Source: Bacillota bacterium | Lineage (GTDB): Bacteria > Bacillota > Clostridia > Lachnospirales > Lachnospiraceae | NCBI GenBank assembly: GCA_023436765.1 | Contig: JAEZHX010000146.1 | Coordinates: forward strand, 1 to 18,009 | DNA: 18,009 nt | Direction: 5' to 3' | Part shown: one piece after another, positions 6,411 through 14,271 of the stretch | How the letters are laid out: the number at the start of each line of letters is the position of its first letter | How positions within the stretch are numbered: position 1 is the first letter of the stretch | Notes under the pieces: model-generated | Seen by the model: the letters and a program-made list of their open reading frames with translations, nothing else | Told to the model about the DNA's origin: nothing | The model's database searches: none | Position numbers and translations under genes: made by a program

Positions 6411-6428
6411 TTGTTTTATATTTAACAG
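6411..6428 (+). promoter_or_regulatory. Candidate Rex (NADH/NAD+ sensor) operator
   Basis: TTGTTTTATATTTAACAG agrees with the known Firmicute Rex consensus TTGTTAANNNNTTAACAA at 11 of 14 defined positions, with a nearly complete right half. It lies just downstream of promoter P2's expected start and upstream of the rnfC RBS, a place where a bound repressor would block transcription. Redox control by Rex fits an operon that reduces NAD+. No rex gene is present within the window, and a match in A+T-rich DNA can arise by chance. Confidence 0.4.
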
Positions 6429-6465
6429 TTGTAGAAAAACGTAAAGGAAAGAGGGTAAAGGTTGT

Positions 6466-7785
6466 ATGGCAAGGTCAACATTTCTGGGCGGCATCCATAC
6501 CTATGATGGTAAGGAATTAGCGAAGGATAAGCCCATAACTGTCCTTTTACCAAAGGGTGATCTGGTATTCCCGATGGCACAGCACATAGGTGCTCCTGCT
6601 AAGCCGGTTGTTGCTAAGGGGGATAAGGTACTGGTTGGTCAGAAGCTTGGTGAGGCTTCCGGTTTTATTTCCGCGGATGTCCTAAGCTCGGCTTCAGGAA
6701 CAGTGAAAGCGATTGAAAAGCGGTTAACTGTATCGGGTAAGATGGTAGAGGCCGTTGTAATAGAAAACGACAATGAATACCAGACAGTTGAGGGCTATGG
6801 CAAGGAACAGGATTATAAGCAGCTATCAAAGGCTGAGATCAGGAATAAGATCAAGGAAGCCGGGATTGTCGGTTTGGGCGGTGCAGGCTTTCCTACTCAT
6901 GTGAAGCTGACACCGAAGGATGAGAGCAAGATTGATTATGTCATCGTGAATGGTGCAGAATGTGAGCCATATCTCACTTCGGACTATCGGCTAATGCTGG
7001 AAGAACCGGAAAAGCTGGTGGGAGGCTTAAAGGTCATCCTTCAGTTGTTTGACAATGCTAAGGGTGTTATTGCCGTTGAAGATAATAAGCCTGATGCAAT
7101 AAAGGCTTTAAGCGAGCTGACAGCAGGGGAAAGCAATATTGAAGTCAGAGCTCTTAAGACGAAATATCCACAGGGTGGTGAGCGCCACCTGATATCCGTC
7201 GTAACCGGCAGGAAATTAAACTCCAAGAAATTACCGGCGGATGTGGGCTGTGTTGTTGATAATGTGGATACCGTTATCTCGATTTACAATGCTGTTGCGA
7301 AGAATATTCCACTGATCAGGAAGATAATCACCGTAACCGGTGATGCCGTGAAGAATCCGTTGAACTTAAATGTGAGGCTTGGGACCAATTATCAGGAGGT
7401 TCTGGAAGCGGCAGGAGGCTTTACATCGAAGCCCGAGAAGGTAATCTCCGGCGGTCCGATGATGGGAGTAGCCCTGTTTAATCTGGATGTTCCGGTTTCT
7501 AAGGTTACCTCGGCACTGCTGGGCTTCTTAAAGGATCCGGCTGCTGTGGAAGAAAGCGCTTGTATCCGCTGTGGACGCTGCACCACTAAGTGCCCGCTGC
7601 AATTAATGCCTTTTCTTCTGGCAAACGCAGGGAATCACTCGGATGAAGAATCCTTCTTAAAGCTTCACGGACTGGAATGCTGCGGCTGTGGCTGCTGTTC
7701 CTACATCTGTCCTGCTAGAAGAGGCTTGACTCAGTCCATCGTACAGACGAAGAATGAAATATTGGCAAAGAGGAAAAAGGCGTAA
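6466..7785 (+). CDS. rnfC: Rnf complex subunit C (NADH-binding)
   Basis: RnfC is the peripheral subunit where electrons from the Rnf chain reduce NAD+. The 439-residue protein opens with the typical short Rnf N-terminal segment (TFLGGIHTYDGK). It carries the glycine-rich FMN/NADH-binding sequence GLGGAGFP (136-143) and a negatively charged NGAECEPYL segment. Two [4Fe-4S] motifs follow: Cys366-369-372-376 (CIRCGRCTTKCP) and Cys405-408-411-415, the latter with two additional cysteines at 406 and 410. The ATG at 6466 follows purine-rich AAAGG and GAGGG stretches at 6451-6461. It is first in the clostridial order C-D-G-E-A-B. A longer alternate frame crossing this start is a shadow over the promoter. 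Confidence 0.96.
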   Translation: MARSTFLGGIHTYDGKELAKDKPITVLLPKGDLVFPMAQHIGAPAKPVVAKGDKVLVGQKLGEASGFISADVLSSASGTVKAIEKRLTVSGKMVEAVVIENDNEYQTVEGYGKEQDYKQLSKAEIRNKIKEAGIVGLGGAGFPTHVKLTPKDESKIDYVIVNGAECEPYLTSDYRLMLEEPEKLVGGLKVILQLFDNAKGVIAVEDNKPDAIKALSELTAGESNIEVRALKTKYPQGGERHLISVVTGRKLNSKKLPADVGCVVDNVDTVISIYNAVAKNIPLIRKIITVTGDAVKNPLNLNVRLGTNYQEVLEAAGGFTSKPEKVISGGPMMGVALFNLDVPVSKVTSALLGFLKDPAAVEESACIRCGRCTTKCPLQLMPFLLANAGNHSDEESFLKLHGLECCGCGCCSYICPARRGLTQSIVQTKNEILAKRKKA

Positions 7786-7887
7786 AGCATCTCAAATAGA
7801 AAAGTAAACATGAGTGTGTGCGAATATTATAAATGCAGCAGTTGATCCAGGGGATTACCGCTGTAAATTCAGAAAGAGGTGTAAACT
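7786..7887 (+). other. rnfC-rnfD spacer
   Basis: These 102 bases form the only substantial gap in the rnf operon. It holds the rnfD ribosome binding site (AGAGGTG, 7875-7881) and no convincing terminator or promoter. The lengthened spacer could affect relative expression of the soluble C subunit and the membrane subunits, but nothing in the sequence shows this. Confidence 0.3.
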
Positions 7888-8889
7888 TTGAGCGATTTGT
7901 TTCATGTATCGGCTTCTCCCCATACCAGAAGCCCGATAACAACAAATATGATTATGAGGGATGTAGTCATCGCATTAATTCCCGCCAGCTTATTTGGAGT
8001 TTATTTTTTTGGTATTAGTGCATTATTAGTTATTTTGACTTCTGTGGTAGCATGTATATTGACTGAGTACATATATTGCAGGCTGATGAAGAAGCCAATC
8101 ACTACGGGGGACTATTCTGCTGTAGTAACAGGACTTTTACTGGCGCTTAACCTTCCGGCAAGTATGCCGATTTGGATGGTTATCATAGGCAGCGTGTTTG
8201 CGATATTGATTGTAAAGATGCTGTATGGCGGTCTTGGACAAAACTTTATGAACCCTGCCCTAGCTGCACGTATATTTTTACTGATCAGCTTTCCGGCCAG
8301 AATGACAACTTTTGCCGTAGAGAAGATTACTTCACCGGCTACCTCTGATTATATTAAGAGCGGTATGTCAGCAGTGGATGGAGTATCTCAGGCAACTCCC
8401 CTGGCAGCAATGAAAGCAGGAGAGTCAGTAGATTTGATGAAGATGTTCATCGGTAATATCGGCGGAACCATCGGTGAAACCAGTGCACTTGCTCTGATCA
8501 TAGGAGCCATTTATCTGATAGGACGTAAAGTGATTACTCTGACCATTCCTTTATCCTATATTTTAACAACTGTAATTTTTGTTCTTATCTTTGGCGGACA
8601 GGGCTTTGACGTGAATTTCCTTCTCGGTCATGTCCTCGGCGGTGGTTTACTGTTGGGTGCTTTCTTTATGGCCACCGATTATGTTACCAGCCCCTCGACC
8701 TTAAAGGGCCAGATTATATTTGGTGTTTTCGTTGGCCTCATGACAGGCGTATTCCGTATCTTAAGCAAAAGCTCCGAAGGTGTATCCTATGCAATCGTCT
8801 TAGGTAATATGATTGTACCTCTGATTAATCAGGCTACTCTGCCGAGACCTTTTGGAGTTAGGAAGGAGAGTGCCAGCAGTGAAAAATAA
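7888..8889 (+). CDS. rnfD: Rnf complex subunit D (membrane, covalent FMN)
   Basis: RnfD is an integral membrane subunit related to NqrB and takes part in ion translocation. The 333-residue sequence is strongly hydrophobic with about eight or nine membrane segments. The covalent flavin site is visible as DGVSQATPL, where Thr170 is the expected phosphoester-bound FMN residue. Conserved early features are SPHTRSP near residues 10-16 and the GGLGQNFMNPALAAR loop. The start is TTG at 7888, placed six bases after AGAGGTG. Its end overlaps the rnfG start by 11 bases, so the two are translationally coupled. Confidence 0.95.
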   Translation: MSDLFHVSASPHTRSPITTNMIMRDVVIALIPASLFGVYFFGISALLVILTSVVACILTEYIYCRLMKKPITTGDYSAVVTGLLLALNLPASMPIWMVIIGSVFAILIVKMLYGGLGQNFMNPALAARIFLLISFPARMTTFAVEKITSPATSDYIKSGMSAVDGVSQATPLAAMKAGESVDLMKMFIGNIGGTIGETSALALIIGAIYLIGRKVITLTIPLSYILTTVIFVLIFGGQGFDVNFLLGHVLGGGLLLGAFFMATDYVTSPSTLKGQIIFGVFVGLMTGVFRILSKSSEGVSYAIVLGNMIVPLINQATLPRPFGVRKESASSEK

Positions 8890-9523
8890 GAGAGAGAAGA
8901 AGGAATCCATTTTAAAGGATGCGATGGCGCTTTTCGTAGTAACACTGATCTGTGCTTTAGCGCTCAGCTATGTCTATGAGATCACAAAAGCGCCGATTGC
9001 AGAGCAGAATGCTTTGAAAAAAGAAAGAGCCTATCAGGCTGTTTATCAGGATACAAAGCCTGAACTGGATGAAGAGCTGATGAAGCTGGTAGAGGCAACG
9101 GACTTAACATCCTATGATTCCTCCTATAATAATGTAACAATAAATGAAATCAATAAAGCGTATGACAGCAATAACAATCTGGTGGGCTATATTCTTCAGG
9201 TCAGCAATAAAGGCTATAAGGATACAATTACGATGACCTTTGGATATACCCTGGAAGGTACCTTAACAAAGATTGAATTCCTTACCCTTAACGAAACAGC
9301 AGGACTGGGCATGAATGCTTCCAAACCTGCCTTTATCGGACAGTTTTCCGGTAAGTCGGTGGATCAGTTTGAAGTGACTAAGACCGGTGCTACAAAGGAA
9401 AATGAGATTGATGCAATCAGCAGCTCGACAATCACTTCCAAGGCGGTTGTAAATGCTGTGAACGCTGGCATCCGTTTTCTTCAGGAAAATGCAACGGATT
9501 TAGGAGGTGGAGCAAATGAATAA
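8879..9523 (+). CDS. rnfG: Rnf complex subunit G (covalent FMN, membrane-anchored)
   Basis: RnfG (NqrC-like) has one N-terminal membrane helix (about residues 13-33) and an extracytoplasmic FMN-binding domain. The flavin attachment motif appears as DAISSSTITS, with Thr184 as the likely acceptor; the usual SGAT is here SSST, a conservative change. I choose GTG 8879 because GGAAGGAGAG (8861-8870) sits eight bases upstream; TTG at 8852 would precede that site and GTG at 8870 would lie inside it. That gives 214 residues, normal for the family. It overlaps rnfD by 11 bases and rnfE by 8, in keeping with stoichiometric synthesis of the complex. Confidence 0.94.
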   Translation: MKNKREKKESILKDAMALFVVTLICALALSYVYEITKAPIAEQNALKKERAYQAVYQDTKPELDEELMKLVEATDLTSYDSSYNNVTINEINKAYDSNNNLVGYILQVSNKGYKDTITMTFGYTLEGTLTKIEFLTLNETAGLGMNASKPAFIGQFSGKSVDQFEVTKTGATKENEIDAISSSTITSKAVVNAVNAGIRFLQENATDLGGGANE

Positions 9524-10268
9524 GTACACGGAGCGTATATACAACGGTATAGTAAAAGAAAATCCAACCTTTATCATTATGCTTGGTATGTGCCCCACTC
9601 TGGCAGTAACTACTTCTGCTACCAATGGTATCGGTATGGGATTGTCAACTACAGCAGTGCTTGTATTATCTAACTTTCTGATCTCTGCCCTGAGAAGGTT
9701 CATCCCCGATAAGGTTAGAATGCCATACTTTATCGTAGTGGTGGCTTCCCTAGTAACTGTGGTGGAATTGGTAATGAAAGCGTATTTCCCTTCGGTGGAT
9801 GAAGCTCTTGGTATCTATATACCGCTAATCGTAGTAAACTGTATTATTTTTGGCCGTGTTGAAGCCTATGCTGCTAAGAACCCGGTCGGAGTATCCTTCT
9901 TTGACGGTATCGGAATGGGACTTGGATTTACCGTGGCGCTACTGATTATCGGTGCCTTCCGTGAAGTACTCGGTGCCGGAACAGTGTTCGGATTCCAGGT
10001 AACTCCGGATTCCTTCGAACCGATCAGTATGTTCGTTCAGGCTCCGGGAGCCTTCCTGGTTCTTGCTATGCTGACAGCGTTACAGAACAAGTTCAACCTG
10101 CCTTCTGCAACGAATAAACCCGGGAAGAGTGCCGGAATGGCTTGCAACGGGGATTGCGCACATTGCAGCGGAGAGACCTTTACTGCAAACCATAATGGAA
10201 TAAGCGAAGCTAAGAAGGTTGCAGATTCAATTCAAAACAATACTAAGAAAACAGGGAAGGAGGATTGA
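9516..10268 (+). CDS. rnfE: Rnf complex subunit E, with Cys-rich C-terminal tail
   Basis: RnfE and RnfA are paired six-helix membrane proteins that in known Rnf structures hold a membrane-embedded [2Fe-2S] cluster between them. The cysteines expected to contribute are present at Cys26 (MLGMCPTLAV) and Cys109 (VVNCIIFGR). The start is ATG 9516, six bases after AGGAGGTG (9502-9509); an upstream GTG at 9507 lies inside that site. The protein has 250 residues: after the last helix there is a hydrophilic tail of about 50 residues with Cys210-x3-Cys214-x2-Cys217 (ACNGDCAHCSG), then a charged end. Similar Cys-rich tails occur in some clostridial RnfE proteins, as I recall; their role is not clear to me. 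Confidence 0.94.
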   Translation: MNKYTERIYNGIVKENPTFIIMLGMCPTLAVTTSATNGIGMGLSTTAVLVLSNFLISALRRFIPDKVRMPYFIVVVASLVTVVELVMKAYFPSVDEALGIYIPLIVVNCIIFGRVEAYAAKNPVGVSFFDGIGMGLGFTVALLIIGAFREVLGAGTVFGFQVTPDSFEPISMFVQAPGAFLVLAMLTALQNKFNLPSATNKPGKSAGMACNGDCAHCSGETFTANHNGISEAKKVADSIQNNTKKTGKED

Positions 10269-10273
10269 TTTAG

Positions 10274-10864
10274 ATGAGCTCTGAATACTTTATTAAATTG
10301 TTAGTCGTTGTGATCGGTTCTATCTTTGTTAATAACGTTGTTCTAAGTCAATTCCTGGGCATTTGTTCCTTCTTAGGAATATCGAATAAAATAAAGACCT
10401 CCATCGGTATGGGGTTCGCGGTTATATTTGTTACCGTATTAGCTTCTGCAATATCCAGTTTGATTTTTAAGTTTGTACTACAGAGATGGGATCTGGATTA
10501 TCTTAAGACCATCGTATTCATCCTGGTTATTGCATGTCTCGTACAGTTTGTAGAAATGATTATTAAGAAATACAGCCCTGCACTTTACAAAGCACTTGGT
10601 GTTTATCTTCCTTTGATTACAACAAACTGTGCAGTACTGGGTGTTGCCTTACTAAACGTGGATGAGAATTATGATGTTGTAACCAGTGTTGTAAACGGCT
10701 TGGCAATCGGAATCGGCTATACAATTGCGATTGTTATTTTAGCTGGTATCCGCGAACAGATGGAGCATAATGATGTTCCTCATTCCTTCAAGGGATCACC
10801 GATTGTATTGATTACAGCAACGCTGATGGCGATGGCCTTCTCCGGGTTTGCTGGTCTTTTATAG
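10274..10864 (+). CDS. rnfA: Rnf complex subunit A (membrane)
   Basis: This 196-residue integral membrane protein has about six hydrophobic helices and pairs with RnfE in inverted topology. The conserved cysteines that co-ordinate the shared [2Fe-2S] cluster are Cys31 (SQFLGICSFLG) and Cys119 (LITTNCAVLG). The NNVVLSQFLGIC opening is highly conserved in RnfA/NqrE. AAGGAGG (10257-10263) overlaps the end of rnfE and lies ten bases before the ATG; the intergenic distance is five bases. Nothing is unusual about length or composition. Confidence 0.96.
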   Translation: MSSEYFIKLLVVVIGSIFVNNVVLSQFLGICSFLGISNKIKTSIGMGFAVIFVTVLASAISSLIFKFVLQRWDLDYLKTIVFILVIACLVQFVEMIIKKYSPALYKALGVYLPLITTNCAVLGVALLNVDENYDVVTSVVNGLAIGIGYTIAIVILAGIREQMEHNDVPHSFKGSPIVLITATLMAMAFSGFAGLL

Positions 10865-10879
10865 AAGGGGGAATAGAAA

Positions 10880-11752
10880 ATGTTAAATAATTTATTGCTG
10901 GCAGCAAGCTCCCTTCCAACGATGATAGCAGCATCCACCGCGTTCAGTATGGAAGGCGTTGTAATCGCAACGGGTGTTGTAGCAGCAACCGGATTGATGA
11001 TAGGTCTGTTTTTGGGCTTTGCAGCTAAAAAATTCGAGGTGCCGGTGGATGAAACAGAGGCACGGGTCAGGGAATTACTTCCCGGCGCTAACTGCGGCGG
11101 CTGCGGCTACGCAGGCTGTGATGCCTGTGCGAAAGCTATAGCGGAAGGCGTAGCAAAGGTCAACATATGTCCCGTAGCAAATCAGGAAGCCCATAAAAAG
11201 ATTGCAGAAGTTATGGGTACTACAGCGGCTGCCCTGGAGAAACAGGTAGCCTTCGTGAAATGTGCCGGTACCTGCGATAAGGTAGAATTGAATTATGAGT
11301 ATAGTGGTGTTTGGGATTGCAAGAAGGCATCCCTCGCACCGGGTAATGCGGGAAAGAAATGCAGCTACGGCTGTATGGGCTTCGGCTCCTGCGTGAAGGT
11401 ATGTAGGTTTGATGCCATGCATGTAGTGAACGGTATCGCAGTGGTAGATAAAGAGAAATGTACCGGCTGCAGCACCTGTATCGCAGAATGTCCGAATAAG
11501 CTGATTGAGCTGATCCCTTATAAGGCAGAAACCAGAGTGGCCTGCAGCTCTAAAGATAAGGGCAAGGATGTGAAGGCAGCCTGCTCCACTGGTTGTATCG
11601 GCTGTAAGCTCTGTGAGAAGGCTTGTGAGTTCGATGCCATTCATGTGGTGGATAACCTGGCATATATCGATTACAGCAAATGTACCAACTGCGGCAAATG
11701 TTCTGCTGTTTGTCCGGTTAAAGTAATCCATGTCCAGAAATCTGCGATTTAG
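10880..11752 (+). CDS. rnfB: Rnf complex subunit B (ferredoxin-accepting iron-sulfur protein)
   Basis: RnfB receives electrons from reduced ferredoxin. The 290-residue protein starts with one membrane helix (about residues 24-48). A four-Cys [4Fe-4S] domain follows (Cys72, 75, 80 and probably 97; GANCGGCGYAGCDAC), then a ferredoxin-like C-terminal half with Cys runs at 161-175, 194-204, 235-249 and 268-278, the last two forming CIGCKLCEKAC and CTNCGKCSAVCP. Extra cysteines at 128, 132 and 222 suggest further clusters, as in the multi-cluster clostridial type. AAGGGGG lies about eight bases before the ATG. It is the last gene of the operon and is followed by a terminator. Confidence 0.96.
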   Translation: MLNNLLLAASSLPTMIAASTAFSMEGVVIATGVVAATGLMIGLFLGFAAKKFEVPVDETEARVRELLPGANCGGCGYAGCDACAKAIAEGVAKVNICPVANQEAHKKIAEVMGTTAAALEKQVAFVKCAGTCDKVELNYEYSGVWDCKKASLAPGNAGKKCSYGCMGFGSCVKVCRFDAMHVVNGIAVVDKEKCTGCSTCIAECPNKLIELIPYKAETRVACSSKDKGKDVKAACSTGCIGCKLCEKACEFDAIHVVDNLAYIDYSKCTNCGKCSAVCPVKVIHVQKSAI

Positions 11753-11780
11753 TAGACAACACCTTTAGACCGGTGCTTCT

Positions 11781-11829
11781 GATGCATATAGGGAAGAGTA
11801 ATCCTTATTCCTTATATGCATCTTTTATT
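11781..11829 (+). terminator. Intrinsic terminator of the rnf operon
   Basis: GATGCATATAGGGAA (11781-11795) pairs with TTCCTTATATGCATC (11808-11822), a 15-bp stem with one G-U pair and a 12-base loop. TTTTATT follows. It begins 28 bases after the rnfB stop and separates the operon from the LacI-type regulator. Confidence 0.88.
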
Positions 11830-11838
11830 CTAGAAAGA

Positions 11839-11850
11839 GCAAACGTTTTC
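11839..11850 (+). promoter_or_regulatory. Candidate LacI-family operator
   Basis: The core AAACGTTT (11841-11848) is a perfect palindrome with a central CG, the hallmark of LacI/PurR-family operators. It lies about 100 bases upstream of the LacI-type gene. It may be the site of autoregulation. Because the binding specificity of this protein is unknown, the link is inferred from position and symmetry. Confidence 0.4.
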
Positions 11851-11878
11851 GTAAACATGAGGTGCATACATTTTCCAC

Positions 11879-11905
11879 TTGAATATCGATATGAAATGCT
11901 ATAAA
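11879..11905 (+). promoter_or_regulatory. Promoter of the LacI-type regulator gene
   Basis: TTGAAT (11879-11884) and extended -10 TGCTATAAA (11897-11905) are separated by 15 bases. The start would be near 11912, about 40 bases before the ATG. The short spacer is offset by the extended -10. Confidence 0.5.
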
Positions 11906-11949
11906 ATGGTACTGAATGTATACAAACGGATAAATAAAGGGAGATAACT

Positions 11950-12963
11950 ATGGCAACAATTTTGGAGCTATCGGAAAGATGCGGCGTATCGGTATCAACC
12001 GTCAGTAAAGCACTGAACGGCTATTCCGATATCAGCGATAAAACCAGGGAACTAGTCATCCGTACTGCCAATGAGATTGGGTATTTTCCAAATGCTAATG
12101 CCAGAGCCTTGAAACTAAAGAAGACCTATAATATTGGAGTATTATTCGCAACCTTTTCAAGCCTGGGGCTAAGGAACGATTATTTTGCCCATATTTTATC
12201 TGCATTCAGGGAAGAAGCATCCCAATGCGGGTATGATATTACTTTTATAGAGCACCATGTTGGGCGCAGGAAGATGACTTATCTAGAGCATTGCCAGTAC
12301 CGTCACTTTGACGGAGTCTGTATCGTCTGTGCTGAATATGAGAACGATGAGGTAATCAAGCTGGCTGAGAGTGATCTGCCGATTGTGACCATAGACCATG
12401 CGTTCCAGAAAGCCTATTCCATTATCTCCGATAATTATGGCGGCATGAAGCAGCTTGCCAATTACATAGTCAGACAGGGACATAAAAAGGTAGCTATGAT
12501 ACACGGTTACAAGACCTTGGTAACCAGAAACCGCATCGACGGTTTCCTGGATGCAATGCAGGATAATCAGATTTCGGTGCCGGGGGAATATATCGTAGAA
12601 GGCTTATACAGAAACCAGGCTGTGGCTGAAGAGCTTACGGCAAACCTTCTTAAGCTGAAACAACAACCCACCTGTATCATTGCTCCGGATGATCAGTCCG
12701 CAGTCGGAGTGATCAATGCAATCAGAAAGAGCGGTTTGCAGGTTGTGAAGGATATCTCTGTAGCCGGATATGATGGATTGGAGTCTCAGCAGATGGCCGG
12801 CGTGAAGCTCACTTCAGTTAAGCAGGAGAGGGACAACATTGGACGGGAAGCAGCCAGAAAACTGATTTATATGATAGAACATTCCCAGGAGAAATCCCAG
12901 GATACGGTTTTCATGAAACAGACATTGATTATTGGTAATTCGGTCAAAAAAATAATAAACTGA
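11950..12963 (+). CDS. LacI-family transcriptional regulator
   Basis: This 337-residue protein has the full LacI/GalR layout: an N-terminal helix-turn-helix (ILELSERCGVSVSTVSKALNG), the hinge helix region around NANARALKLKKT, and a periplasmic-binding-protein-like effector domain (about 60-330) with family landmarks such as VTIDHAF, GHKKVAMIHG, RIDGFLDAM, AVGVINAI and SVAGYDGLE. The ligand is normally a sugar or nucleoside; none can be predicted here because no transport or sugar-metabolism genes lie nearby. AAGGGAG (11937-11943) precedes the ATG by six bases. The next gene begins 36 bases downstream and could share the transcript. Confidence 0.93.
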   Translation: MATILELSERCGVSVSTVSKALNGYSDISDKTRELVIRTANEIGYFPNANARALKLKKTYNIGVLFATFSSLGLRNDYFAHILSAFREEASQCGYDITFIEHHVGRRKMTYLEHCQYRHFDGVCIVCAEYENDEVIKLAESDLPIVTIDHAFQKAYSIISDNYGGMKQLANYIVRQGHKKVAMIHGYKTLVTRNRIDGFLDAMQDNQISVPGEYIVEGLYRNQAVAEELTANLLKLKQQPTCIIAPDDQSAVGVINAIRKSGLQVVKDISVAGYDGLESQQMAGVKLTSVKQERDNIGREAARKLIYMIEHSQEKSQDTVFMKQTLIIGNSVKKIIN

Positions 12964-12999
12964 CAAAAGAGAAGCTTCATACGGGAGGGGGAATCTTGT

Positions 13000-14271
13000 A
13001 TGATCCAAACATATCATAATTTAGTCATTAGCCACCTGCCAAAGTCGGTGGCTGAAGGTCATGTCCAGAAGAAGAGTGATATGAAGACGGCTTATGAGAG
13101 CTTTCTCAAGTCAGGTAAAAATGCCGGATTTTATAAGATAACGATGACAAGAGAAAACCAGGACTATACCCTCGGTGTGAAAGAGACAGCAACCATGCTG
13201 AAAACCAGGGTTGCCCAGATGACAGATGCTGAACATCCGTCATACCATCAGAAATATGTTTCCGTCAGTGATGAGAGATTTCTGGAAGCCAAGCTGATAG
13301 GGAAGGATGTGTCGAAGCTTCCGGATAAGATATCCATTACAGTACAATCCTTAGCAGAACCGCAGGTAAATATCGGCAAGGACATATTTGAACCCACCCG
13401 GGGCCTAGAACGGGGAAATTATGATTTTACCGTAAATGTAATGGATCAATCTTATGAGCTAACCTTCCGCCAAAAGGACCGGACGAGTAATGCAAATACG
13501 ATAAAAAGGATGGCGAACTATCTGCAGGAGGCACTTCCGGACCTTTCCATAACGGTGGAGGAGGCGAAGACGGATTACAGTCATATCAGAATTCAATCGG
13601 ATTTCACCGGAGAATATACGGGCAGAATATTTTCCTTTGAAGAGAATGACCTGCAAGGAGACGGAGTTGTTGAATTTTTCGGCTTGAACCGTATGAATAA
13701 TGCCTCTGAAAATGCACATTTTGTTTTAAACGGAGCAGAGAAGCAAACCCGCTCTAACATCTTTCAGATAGAGAATACACTTCAGGTTACTCTTCACAGG
13801 GCCGGTAATCAACCGATTATCCTGAGGATTTTGAATGCGTCTGAAAAACTACTGGAGCAAACGGATATGATGATTGACAGCTATAATAGGCTGATAAGCC
13901 TGGCGGCTAACAGAAGTGCTGTCACAGACAACAGCTTCAGTGCCAAAAAACTAGCCAATGAGCTTAAGAGAATCGGAGAGCTCCATCAGGAGGAGTTGGA
14001 GGAGAATGGGATATCTGTTTCTGAAGACGGACGGTTGATCAGAGATGAAAAGCTCAGCGATGAAGCGGCAAAGAATGGAACTCTGCAAAACTTCTTTACA
14101 AATAAAAACGGATTCATTGCAGTACTTCTTGAGAAAGCAGAAGCAATAGCAATAAATCCGGTAGAATATCTGGATAAGACAATTGTAACTTATCCCGACA
14201 ATAATAAACCTATGGTTAATCCCTACATGACATCTCTGTACAGCGGTCTGTTCTTCAGTTCTTACTGTTGA
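13000..14271 (+). CDS. Uncharacterised protein with FliD-like central region
   Basis: This 423-residue protein has no signal peptide or membrane segment. GGGAGGGGG (12983-12991) sits eight bases before the ATG. Residues about 150-310 resemble the flagellar cap protein FliD by eye: a helical stretch, then AHFVLNGAEKQTRSNIFQI, a beta-rich stretch (TLQVTLHRAGNQPIILRI) and a helix ending in DSYNRLISLA. The C terminus ends in NPYMTSLYSGLFFSSYC with a final Cys. No other flagellar genes are present here, so this could be a paralogue, an orphan structural protein or something unrelated with a similar fold. It is placed after a LacI-type regulator and overlaps the convergent AraC-type gene by 17 bases. 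I cannot assign a function. Confidence 0.75.
   Translation: MIQTYHNLVISHLPKSVAEGHVQKKSDMKTAYESFLKSGKNAGFYKITMTRENQDYTLGVKETATMLKTRVAQMTDAEHPSYHQKYVSVSDERFLEAKLIGKDVSKLPDKISITVQSLAEPQVNIGKDIFEPTRGLERGNYDFTVNVMDQSYELTFRQKDRTSNANTIKRMANYLQEALPDLSITVEEAKTDYSHIRIQSDFTGEYTGRIFSFEENDLQGDGVVEFFGLNRMNNASENAHFVLNGAEKQTRSNIFQIENTLQVTLHRAGNQPIILRILNASEKLLEQTDMMIDSYNRLISLAANRSAVTDNSFSAKKLANELKRIGELHQEELEENGISVSEDGRLIRDEKLSDEAAKNGTLQNFFTNKNGFIAVLLEKAEAIAINPVEYLDKTIVTYPDNNKPMVNPYMTSLYSGLFFSSYC

Noticed and set aside
6287..6520. A 77-codon plus-strand frame upstream of and overlapping rnfC
   Set aside because: It runs through promoter P2 and the Rex-like site, has no RBS, and its 3' end reads rnfC in another frame.
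11075..11731. A 218-codon frame opposite rnfB
   Set aside because: It is the shadow of a Cys/Gly-rich iron-sulfur protein; no RBS or promoter is visible and rnfB is certain.
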